Shown here: positions 22,340-29,807 of the stretch, piece by piece
How positions within the stretch are numbered: position 1 is the first letter of the stretch
How the letters are laid out: each line of letters starts with the position of its first letter
Position numbers and translations under genes: made by a program
Notes under the pieces: generated by a model
The model's database searches: none
What the model was told of the DNA's origin: nothing
What the model saw: the letters and a program-made list of their open reading frames with translations, nothing else
NCBI GenBank assembly: GCA_017453335.1
Contig: JAFTKI010000007.1
Span: forward strand, 1 to 46,918
From: Clostridia bacterium
Lineage (GTDB): Bacteria > Bacillota_A > Clostridia > Oscillospirales > CAG-272
DNA: 46,918 nucleotides
Direction: 5' to 3'

Positions 22340-24226
22340 TTAGAACAAGTTAACGGCCGTTGCATATTTCGAATATTGCATCCAAAGGAACATTTCGCCA
22401 AAACGGTCGTCCTCGTTCGGAGTGTCGATCAGATACAGTCTTTCCTCCGCAAGTTCCTCGATGGCATCGATCTCGCCTGCAATATAAGCCGAGATGCGCT
22501 TCTTCGCCGTTTCAAATCTTGCGATTGTAGCACCGTAATGGATATCCCTGACTTCCCAACCAAACGGCTTGTTATGAAGCATCCACGTCTTGTAATGTGC
22601 CTCTCTGAATGCTCTCATTTTCTCGATGATAACGTCGCATTCGGTCACGAACGGCAGGAGTGCTTCCTTGTTTCCGCCATCGTATGCCGCTTTCAATCTT
22701 ACACCAAAGTTTGCTTTGTTCTCCAAGAGCGACGTCAGCTTCAGCGTGACATCGTATGCTTCGGCAAAAATACCGAGAGGTCCATGAGACAGCATCTTTT
22801 CATATGCGTTTTTATAATACGTAACCGTATCGAGGTCTCTGATATGCTTATCAACAAGACCAATGAGAGGATCATTATGCAAGAGCGCCCGCGACAAGCT
22901 CATCAGATCTCCGTTCGGATGCTGGCACAGCTCTGTTTTCATAATATCGTCATAATCGGCATTGCAGGCTACTCTGAAGCACTCTTTTGCACTGTCAAGT
23001 TCAAAGCCGCCCTTGTAATCGTAATCCGCATACCATGCAAGTCCCGCAAGAGACAGGATCAGATCGGTTTCTCCGCCTCCCCAGATCGTTGCGATGATCT
23101 CTTTGACCCCCATCTCCCGACAAACATTCAACGCCGGTATCGAAAATCTGACGGATCTTTCAAAGAGAGGGCCGCAGCCGCTCCACAGCCAGATTCCACC
23201 TGCAAAAAGCGTATCCTTCTTGCCGAACAGGTCGTGATGCTTTTTTAGATTGACTCTGTAATATTCCTCGTCCTCCTGATAGTAATCCCAGAACACCTGC
23301 TGGATCCCCTTCGGAATCTTCGCCTTGATCTCATCGGTGAACTCGACGCGCATGTCGTAGTCGTTCAAATGCGGAAGATCTTTTCCCGCCAAACGGAAGA
23401 ACATATCACTCCACATCATAGGCTCAAGTCCCTCCGCCTCTGCCATTTTGATAACACGGCTGAGATGCTCGAAGTAAATATCCTCCTGGGGTCTGTATCC
23501 GTTCAGCTTCAGGTACTTTCCAAGCCCGACGTCCTTGGTCTCGTCCATCCCCACGTGGACTCTTTTTGTTGTAAAGCACTCCTTCACGGTTTTGAACATG
23601 TCCCCGATCAACCGATACGTTTCGTCTGCTCCCACGAGCATCACACTGTTCGTATCCGTGTAAGGCGCGGCCGCATCCCATTTCAGATGAGACGCCAGAT
23701 GACCGAGCACCTGAATACAGGGGATCAGCTCAATGCCAAGTGCGAGCGCATAAGTATCAATCTCTCGAATCTCTTCCTTCGTATATCTTCCACGCATATG
23801 TCCGAAATAAGGTCTGCCCTCTATTTCATAAGTATCCTCAGTATAAAGCATATACATATTGAGACCCATCAGTGCCATTTTCCGAAGCATCATTTTCACG
23901 GTACTGACCTTCATGACAGCACCTCCCGTAGATGCCATAGCACCATTGAGCTTGAATATAGGGGTTTCGGAAAGCGCATACGTTTTTTCGCCGCGCTTTA
24001 CCGCATCAACCAAAAATGCAAGGCCGCGAAAAAATCTTGCTTTTCCACCACCGTAAACAATACGCGCACACCGACCGTCAAGCATGACCGAAAGAATATC
24101 CTTTTCGCTTTCTTCGACCGACACGACGATGTCTGCGTGATCATCGACGAGCGTAATATCAAGATCCTCTGCAAGCAGGTTGATACCGTCCAACAGTACG
24201 TCGGCTTGTTTGAATGCAAAATTCAT
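22340..24226 (-). CDS. GH20 beta-N-acetylhexosaminidase-like, large form
   Basis: A 628-residue GH20 protein. A short N-terminal alpha/beta domain (about 1-85) leads to the barrel, with the catalytic pair D228-E229 in HVGMDETKD, the place where GH20 enzymes have Asp-Glu. Other typical parts are GLNMYMLYTEDTYE and ELIPCIQVLGHL. The C-terminal 200 residues form an extra helical region. No signal peptide is present. Such enzymes release GlcNAc or GalNAc by substrate-assisted catalysis. It is the last gene of the glycyl-radical-enzyme/GH20 cluster, separated from the second GH20 by 83 nt, and may have its own promoter there. Confidence 0.85.
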   Translation of the reverse strand: MNFAFKQADVLLDGINLLAEDLDITLVDDHADIVVSVEESEKDILSVMLDGRCARIVYGGGKARFFRGLAFLVDAVKRGEKTYALSETPIFKLNGAMASTGGAVMKVSTVKMMLRKMALMGLNMYMLYTEDTYEIEGRPYFGHMRGRYTKEEIREIDTYALALGIELIPCIQVLGHLASHLKWDAAAPYTDTNSVMLVGADETYRLIGDMFKTVKECFTTKRVHVGMDETKDVGLGKYLKLNGYRPQEDIYFEHLSRVIKMAEAEGLEPMMWSDMFFRLAGKDLPHLNDYDMRVEFTDEIKAKIPKGIQQVFWDYYQEDEEYYRVNLKKHHDLFGKKDTLFAGGIWLWSGCGPLFERSVRFSIPALNVCREMGVKEIIATIWGGGETDLILSLAGLAWYADYDYKGGFELDSAKECFRVACNADYDDIMKTELCQHPNGDLMSLSRALLHNDPLIGLVDKHIRDLDTVTYYKNAYEKMLSHGPLGIFAEAYDVTLKLTSLLENKANFGVRLKAAYDGGNKEALLPFVTECDVIIEKMRAFREAHYKTWMLHNKPFGWEVRDIHYGATIARFETAKKRISAYIAGEIDAIEELAEERLYLIDTPNEDDRFGEMFLWMQYSKYATAVNLF

Positions 24227-24309
24227 AATATATGCTCTCCTTTTGAAAGAAAATCTGTTTTGTTCATAATTACGCTATTATTTTTTTCAATGCAATGATT
24301 GCTAACACA

Positions 24310-25983
24310 TCAGGCGTCGATTCCCTTTTGCGCGAGTTCGCCCTCCTGCTCAATGCCCAAAGAAATGTTTTCCACCTGCTTGCACAGGCGCAGCAATTCT
24401 TTCGTTAAATACTCCACATCCTTGCTTTGATGCTTCAGCCCCGCAAGGATCTGTTGGAGCGCCTGCAGGTCTGCACCCTCGCAGAACGGGTTTCCTTTCC
24501 AAAAACGTGCAGTTCCGAGAGGCACGTCCTTCATATATGCAAAGATATCGAACCCATTCGGCGTATCCATTCCAAGAGCGGCACGTGTCAAGCCGACGGT
24601 AGCATCCTTATCGTCGGGGATGGGAGTGCCGCTATTCCAAAGACGGTCACCAAACGCGGGAAGGGCAAAATACAGTGCGTAGAGTAAATGCGGACACTTG
24701 CTTCCTCCCCACGCGCACATCTCACCGCCCGTCACTTGATAGGGACGCTCGAACGCATCTGCAGGATCTTTTCGGAAATCCCATTTTTTCAATCGGCTCC
24801 ACTCCATATATTCTTCAACGTACGTGTTTGGGAAATCGGCGTTGACCACCTCAAACCCCTCGTCAAGAAAACGCTGCATGGAGCAGCCCTCCACAGGGCC
24901 TCTTTGCTCTGCCGCAACACGCCAGAATTCAATCAAAATATCACGCGGAATCGGAGGCGCTTTGGAAATATCGATGCTGTCATTCCACAGCATCAACCGC
25001 TTTCCAAGAGACGTCACAGTAGAATAAACGCGGTTGACGAACCAGTAAAAACGGTCAGTCAGTGTAAACAGCCCCTTGGGAGCAAAAAAGCCATTGCATA
25101 TCTCACATTCCTCGCTATGCGAGATCAGGAGCGGGGAACGATTCACAAGATCGCGCATATCCAATTCGTCCGTTCCAATATGAATGTATTCATAAGGGAA
25201 AATTTCTGCGACCTCTGCAAGCAAAGCATCGATCAGCGTATAACATTCCTCATTGCCAAGGCACATATTCCAGCCGCTGGCATCTATGTATTCTCCGTTT
25301 TCACCCTTGACTTTGCATTTGAAATTCGGATACATATCGGTCAATGCAAAATTGTGAGCGGGAATGTCGATTTCGGGGATCACGTCAATGCCGAATTGAG
25401 CTGCATACCACACAATCTCACGGAGTTCCGCCTTGGAATACACACCGTCGGGGGTGAGCGGAACCTTTAAGTTGGATTCATAAGCCAATCCTCGGTTATC
25501 AAAAAGATGCATATGAAGCTTGTTCATCTTTGCCTTTGCCATGGAAAGGATCTGCGCGCGCACCTCGTCCATCGGCGAAGCCTTACTGTGCGGATCTGTC
25601 ATGAGAGAACGGAAGGCAGCATCGGGATAATCTGAAATCTCAGCATCGGGAACCGTGAATACGCCGTTTTCGTATTGCAGTAGCTGCGTAAGCGTTGCCA
25701 ACGCGTTAATCAAGCCGCGATAATCCTTGGCACGAACGCACACCGCACCCTCCCGAACGCTCAGCTCGTACATTTCCGCGCGTTCAAAAATCCCCGGAAC
25801 CACGGACAGGACAACGGTTGCCTTACAACGCTCATCGACGGAAACGCACTCCATTTCGGGAAGCATTTCATGAAGTGGGAACAGCGCGCGCTTGCTTGGC
25901 GCATCGGCGCAAAAAACAAGCATGGGAGTAGCAAACGGACATCTTTTACCGAGCTGAAGCTCTTTTGGTCTTGGATAAAGCAT
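24310..25983 (-). CDS. GH20 beta-N-acetylhexosaminidase-like
   Basis: A 557-residue GH20 protein with the catalytic pair D272-E273 in HIGTDELD. Its N-terminal domain (about 1-115, YELSVREGAVCVRAKDYRGL in part) is the usual GH20b domain. The barrel begins with DAAFRSLMTD and includes NKLHMHLFDNRG and DVIPEIDIPAHNFAL. It has no signal peptide. It starts 20 nt after the stop of the glycyl radical enzyme gene with GGAGAAAAAT before ATG 25983, so they are co-transcribed. The enzyme differs widely from the GH20 at 22340 and probably prefers another linkage or amino sugar. Confidence 0.87.
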   Translation of the reverse strand: MLYPRPKELQLGKRCPFATPMLVFCADAPSKRALFPLHEMLPEMECVSVDERCKATVVLSVVPGIFERAEMYELSVREGAVCVRAKDYRGLINALATLTQLLQYENGVFTVPDAEISDYPDAAFRSLMTDPHSKASPMDEVRAQILSMAKAKMNKLHMHLFDNRGLAYESNLKVPLTPDGVYSKAELREIVWYAAQFGIDVIPEIDIPAHNFALTDMYPNFKCKVKGENGEYIDASGWNMCLGNEECYTLIDALLAEVAEIFPYEYIHIGTDELDMRDLVNRSPLLISHSEECEICNGFFAPKGLFTLTDRFYWFVNRVYSTVTSLGKRLMLWNDSIDISKAPPIPRDILIEFWRVAAEQRGPVEGCSMQRFLDEGFEVVNADFPNTYVEEYMEWSRLKKWDFRKDPADAFERPYQVTGGEMCAWGGSKCPHLLYALYFALPAFGDRLWNSGTPIPDDKDATVGLTRAALGMDTPNGFDIFAYMKDVPLGTARFWKGNPFCEGADLQALQQILAGLKHQSKDVEYLTKELLRLCKQVENISLGIEQEGELAQKGIDA

Positions 25984-26003
25984 ATTTTTCTCCTTTTTTG
26001 AAA

Positions 26004-28253
26004 TTATTGCGTGTAGAAATTTCTGGTGATGATTTCATCCTGCCATTCTCTTGTCAAGCTTGTGAATTTTGCGGAAAAGCCCGTAACACGAACGATGAGA
26101 TGCTGATAGCGTTCGGGGTGCGCCTGTGCATCCAACAGCTCCTCGCGTGAGGTGCAGTTTAACTGTAGGGATTGCACTGAAGAGTGCGCGACGGCGCGTA
26201 AAAATCCCTCGCAGCGTTCGGGAGATGTGCCCCGCGGAAGAATGATATTAACCACTGAATTCGCCGCCAACTTGGATGCATCCAGCGTAGCCAGACTGTT
26301 CACAACGCTTGTGACGGCAGGAATCCGTTTCAAGCGTGACGGCGACAGTCCCTGAGCAAAATATTCACCGTTTCTGCGCCCGTCGGGCGTTGCGAGCGTT
26401 TTCTCTCCCCAGAAACGAATCTCAGTATAGGTCAGATATCCCATATGTACCTTCCCGCCGTAGGTTCCGATGCGGGATTGAAAGATCTCAAAGAGATCGT
26501 CATTGAAGCGGTTGGCAAGCGAACAGCTTTCCACACTTCCATCGCCCCAGCCGTGACAATGCAGTGCATCTCTGCGCATTTCCTCGTGTCCCTCCCAATT
26601 TTCGCGGACGGCACACAAAAAAGCATCTAACGTGTATTTTTTTGTATCAAACACCAGTTTCTTGACCGCGAGCAAAGAATCAACAAGATTGGGAAAACCG
26701 AACAGCAGAAGATAATCATCATTGTATCTTGCTCCACCCATGGTAAAATCGGCGTGATTTTTGACACAATCCTCCAAGGTCGAGGAGAAGATGGGAAAGC
26801 GATCCACCGTTCCAAAGATCCTCCCTCCCCTGCCCGTGATCGCAAGTCTGGCATCCAAAAGGCACTCACAGTTGCGAAGGAGCCGTGCGTAAAATTCTTC
26901 AAAATCGGAGCTCCCGTCAAAAAATTCAAGATCAAGTGCGGTGCGCTTCATGCGGTCTGTCAGACGGTGGAGCGCAAACTCAAACGGCTTGAGAAGGTTC
27001 AGGTAGCTTCCATGATCATACTTCTCTTGCGGTGTCGCGATTCCCCAGCACCCCGTAATCAGATAATCCCTCGCCTCCGCAAGAGGCCGTCCTGCGCGCA
27101 ACAGCGCAGGGATCGTGGCATCGTCATTTTGCAAAAGCACCGAGCTGGTTCCGTTCAGAATGGGACGGTTGATCAGGTCGAGATACGCCTTTGGAGAATC
27201 CTTTGAAAAGCGGCATTTGATCTTCGGGAAAATGATGTTATATTCGCTTGTCGCGCGCAGAAAGAGCGCCGTGACCTCATTAAAAAGCGGAAGCCCGTCA
27301 TCATCGCAACCGCCAAGCACGTAGGTGTTTTCAAGCTCATGGTCGGCATATCCCACCATCATCATATCGTGGTCGTAGTGGCAGTCCCAGATCAGAAGGA
27401 ACTGTGCAATCAGATCGTGCGCCTCCCCCTCGGTGATCCGTCCGCTTTCTATATCGGCACGGTAAAACGGGATCAGATCCTTATCAAGGCGCCCAAAGGT
27501 GTTGGGCCCTACCCCCTCCAGCGAGCCGATTGCAGTACGCAAAAACGCAAGCGTGGCAAGCGCCTCGTAAAGCGTTTTCGGAGGATTCCACGGTACACGC
27601 GCGGCGGTGTCCGCGATCATGGAAAGCGTTTGTTGGCATTCAGGATCTTTTTCGGATTCCAGCAGCTCCTCTGCACGCCGCGCAAACTTTTCCGCCATGC
27701 GACGAAGGGCCTGCATTCCGTGCATGACGGAATGCAAAAACTCCTTCTCATCCTCTGTTTTGGCATGCGCCAACTCCGCCTCCGCGCTTGCATAAACGCC
27801 CTTGAGCCCGATCTGCAAAAACGGTCTGCAATGAAAATTGAAATGCTGGGAAACGTCGTTATAAGGGCCGCAGATCAAGTACAAGAGCTCGCTCTTTTGC
27901 GCCTCGCACAATTGGTATAGCGCCTCGTCCTGCTCGCGAAACAGATGTGCGTTTCTTTGGTACGTCCATCCGTTTGCCTGCGTAAAGGAATGTCCCTTTG
28001 CGCCGCGAGCGCCGTCGGAGAGAGCGGTCAGAACGCCGGTCTCGTAATAGTAAGGACAGTGCCTGAACAGCACGGGGGTAAATTCCTCCACGATCACGTC
28101 GTACTGCAAAAGCTTTTGCGCGGTAACGCTCATACCGTCGCAAAAGCGTGCATCCATCAAGGGAAAGCAATGCTCTGCGAACGCCTTTGCGCGCTCCGCG
28201 TCACCGTGAAGGTAAAATGCATATAGCTCTTCTCTCAATTTCGATTCATTCAT
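26004..28253 (-). CDS. Glycyl radical enzyme of the pyruvate formate-lyase family, function unknown
   Basis: A 749-residue protein with the C-terminal glycyl radical motif RVTGFSAKF, the radical glycine being G725, and an active-site cysteine C402 in LITGCWGIATP. The known dehydratases and lyases (glycerol, choline, hydroxyproline, isethionate types) have Cys-x-Glu here, and pyruvate formate-lyase has Cys-Cys; this protein has Cys-Trp-Gly. The substrate is therefore not one that can be inferred from those enzymes. No radical SAM activating enzyme lies in the window, so activation must come from elsewhere. The ATG at 28253 has AAAGAGGTG upstream. Operon partners are two GH20 genes, and an AraC regulator is divergent, so an amino-sugar-related substrate is a reasonable inference. 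Confidence 0.82.
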   Translation of the reverse strand: MNESKLREELYAFYLHGDAERAKAFAEHCFPLMDARFCDGMSVTAQKLLQYDVIVEEFTPVLFRHCPYYYETGVLTALSDGARGAKGHSFTQANGWTYQRNAHLFREQDEALYQLCEAQKSELLYLICGPYNDVSQHFNFHCRPFLQIGLKGVYASAEAELAHAKTEDEKEFLHSVMHGMQALRRMAEKFARRAEELLESEKDPECQQTLSMIADTAARVPWNPPKTLYEALATLAFLRTAIGSLEGVGPNTFGRLDKDLIPFYRADIESGRITEGEAHDLIAQFLLIWDCHYDHDMMMVGYADHELENTYVLGGCDDDGLPLFNEVTALFLRATSEYNIIFPKIKCRFSKDSPKAYLDLINRPILNGTSSVLLQNDDATIPALLRAGRPLAEARDYLITGCWGIATPQEKYDHGSYLNLLKPFEFALHRLTDRMKRTALDLEFFDGSSDFEEFYARLLRNCECLLDARLAITGRGGRIFGTVDRFPIFSSTLEDCVKNHADFTMGGARYNDDYLLLFGFPNLVDSLLAVKKLVFDTKKYTLDAFLCAVRENWEGHEEMRRDALHCHGWGDGSVESCSLANRFNDDLFEIFQSRIGTYGGKVHMGYLTYTEIRFWGEKTLATPDGRRNGEYFAQGLSPSRLKRIPAVTSVVNSLATLDASKLAANSVVNIILPRGTSPERCEGFLRAVAHSSVQSLQLNCTSREELLDAQAHPERYQHLIVRVTGFSAKFTSLTREWQDEIITRNFYTQ

Positions 28254-28282
28254 AAAAGCACCTCTTTCCTTCAAGTGTAATA

Positions 28283-28312
28283 AGCATAGCATTTCCGTTC
28301 CCCTACCGTCAA
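28283..28312 (-). promoter_or_regulatory. Promoter of the glycyl radical enzyme operon
   Basis: On the minus strand TTGACG (28312-28307), an 18-nt spacer and TATGCT (28288-28283), 29 nt before the ATG at 28253. ATTTCCGAA direct repeats lie just upstream. Confidence 0.6.
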
Positions 28313-28370
28313 TGTCATTTTCGGAAATTTTGCAAAATTCGGAAATCGCTCTTTACAAAGAGCACGGAAA
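28291..28370. promoter_or_regulatory. CGGAAAT repeat cluster and palindrome, candidate AraC operators
   Basis: CGGAAAT occurs at 28321-28327, 28339-28345 and 28364-28370 in one orientation and once inverted (ATTTCCG, 28291-28297). The first two are part of longer TTCGGAAAT repeats with 18-nt spacing, 6 nt upstream of the -35 box of the minus-strand operon. A perfect palindrome GCTCTTT-AC-AAAGAGC (28347-28362) covers the -35 box of the plus-strand araC-type gene. Confidence 0.5.
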
Positions 28371-28380
28371 TATGTTATAA
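28351..28380 (+). promoter_or_regulatory. Promoter of the second araC-type gene
   Basis: TTTACA (28351-28356), an 18-nt spacer and TATAAT (28375-28380), 29 nt before the ATG at 28410. The -35 box lies inside the GCTCTTT/AAAGAGC palindrome, which would allow repression. Confidence 0.65.
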
Positions 28381-28409
28381 TGGTTACGCCCAAGAAGGAG
28401 GAGACGCGT

Positions 28410-29174
28410 ATGGACTTTACAACACTTCGAATTCAGGAAATCCACGGCGTGGTAAAATACGACTCGGGAGCGCGATACTGGAATTCCGTAAAGCGTGCGG
28501 ATCACATTGTCGGACTCAAACGCAAGGGCTCGGCGCGGCACAATTTTGCCGACAAAAGTTTTTTAATGGCAGAAAACTGCGCATATTTTATCAACCAAAG
28601 AGAGGACTATCAGGTAGAGGTATACGAGCCGGGCGAATCTTTTTCAATTCACTTCACGACCGATGAGGAGATCACCACCGAGAGCTTCTGTTTTCCCGTT
28701 TCCAACACAAGCACACTGATAACCCTGCTGCAAAAAGCGGAGATCGCCGAATTAACGGGAAACCATCTGGCACTCTTCTCACTTGTTTATCAATTTTGTG
28801 AGGAACTGATGAAAGCGCAAAGCAAGGTCTGCTCAACAAAGGATCGCCGTTTGTATACCGCGCGGGAATATATAGATCTGCACTTTACAGAAAGCAGTTG
28901 TCTGAAAAATGCAATCTGCGAAAGCGGTCTTGGAGAACGAAGATTCAGAACACTCTTTCAAAGCGACTACGGTGTAACACCGAACAAATACGTCACGCTC
29001 CGCCGCATCGAGCACGCAAAGGGCCTTCTTTCCTCGGGGAACAGCTCGGTTGCCCAAGCCGCTTCACGCTGTGGCTTTTCAAGCGTATATTATTTCAGCA
29101 AGGTTTTCAAGGCGGCATTTGGAATCACTCCGTCCGAATATCGAAAGAACAGTGATACGTGGCAAGTATTTTGA
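28410..29174 (+). CDS. AraC-family transcriptional regulator
   Basis: A 254-residue regulator. The N-terminal part (about 1-135) is a cupin-like sensor with SFLMAENCAYFINQRE and SFSIHFTTDEE. The C-terminal part has two helix-turn-helix units: LKNAICESGLGERRFRTLF, then SSVAQAASRCGFSSVYYFSK and the signature FKAAFGITPSEYRK. The ATG at 28410 is chosen because AAGAAGGAGG lies before it. It is divergent from the glycyl radical enzyme operon and is the obvious candidate to control it, through the CGGAAAT sites between them. Confidence 0.9.
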   Translation: MDFTTLRIQEIHGVVKYDSGARYWNSVKRADHIVGLKRKGSARHNFADKSFLMAENCAYFINQREDYQVEVYEPGESFSIHFTTDEEITTESFCFPVSNTSTLITLLQKAEIAELTGNHLALFSLVYQFCEELMKAQSKVCSTKDRRLYTAREYIDLHFTESSCLKNAICESGLGERRFRTLFQSDYGVTPNKYVTLRRIEHAKGLLSSGNSSVAQAASRCGFSSVYYFSKVFKAAFGITPSEYRKNSDTWQVF

Positions 29175-29241
29175 ATACGCAGATAAAGAAGACAGTAACC
29201 GCAGCATAGTAAAAATCTATTCTTTGAAATCAACCGACAGA

Positions 29242-29293
29242 AAATATCGGACACGTCATTTGGGAGCCCCCCCGCGTGACGTGTCCGATATTT
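29242..29293. terminator. Conserved-sequence bidirectional hairpin terminator, copy E
   Basis: AAATATCGGACACGTCA (29242-29258) pairs perfectly over 17 bp with TGACGTGTCCGATATTT (29277-29293). Relative to copies A-D the ATC/GAT step is GTC/GAC, so both arms changed together. It lies 67 nt behind the araC-type gene and ends in a T run. Confidence 0.8.
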
Positions 29294-29511
29294 TTATATC
29301 CAAAAGATGTGCGCGCCTTTTCTTCTTCGGTCAGCGCGCGAAAATATACGGGATCATAATCGGGCTTATCGCTAAGCTTGTGATCGAGGAAATCCTCCTC
29401 GCGCAGGATCGTGGCAAAGCGCTCCTCCTCCATTCTGAGCAGCTCCAGAAGCCGGTTGTAAGGGAGAATCTGCTACAGACGACGGATGATCGTAATATCC
29501 CCCTTGTTCAT
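29294..29511 (-). pseudogene. Degenerate gene remnant with in-frame stop, family unknown
   Basis: From an ATG at 29511 the frame reads MNKGDITIIRRL, then TAG (29475-29473), then QILPYNRLLELLRMEEERF and on through REEDFLDHKLSDKPDYDPVY to FRALTEEEKART, and runs straight into hairpin E without a stop of its own. The composition is clearly protein-like, but I do not recognise the family. The rest of the 633-nt gap (29512-29807) shows a short open frame ending at about 29515 on the same strand and, near 29771, a TACAAT that may be the -10 box of the GH31 gene. Confidence 0.45.
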
Positions 29512-29807
29512 TCACGTCTCATCCTCAGCGCGATAAGGAACGCGCATTTGGTCAGCCGCTTCGATGCCGTTTTTAGAGGTGGTACGCATTTTTTGCAATC
29601 CTCTCGGCACTGATATATTCGGATGCGTTCTCCTAAAAGCTTTTTTGAAAGGCTGTCCCTGACGGCTTCATGATATCATAGCATTCACTTTTGTTAAGAT
29701 TTACTGTGCAAAAAACCAAAAGCGCACAAAAGAAAGCAGAATTTACATAGCAATTGTACACAAAAAATGATACAATGATGTCAACCACATGAAAAGGAGC
29801 TTTGATT

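Noticed and set aside
29473..29475. TAG recoding (for example pyrrolysine) in the remnant at 29294-29511
   Set aside because: All recognised intact genes here behave normally, and this frame also lacks its own end; simple decay is more likely.
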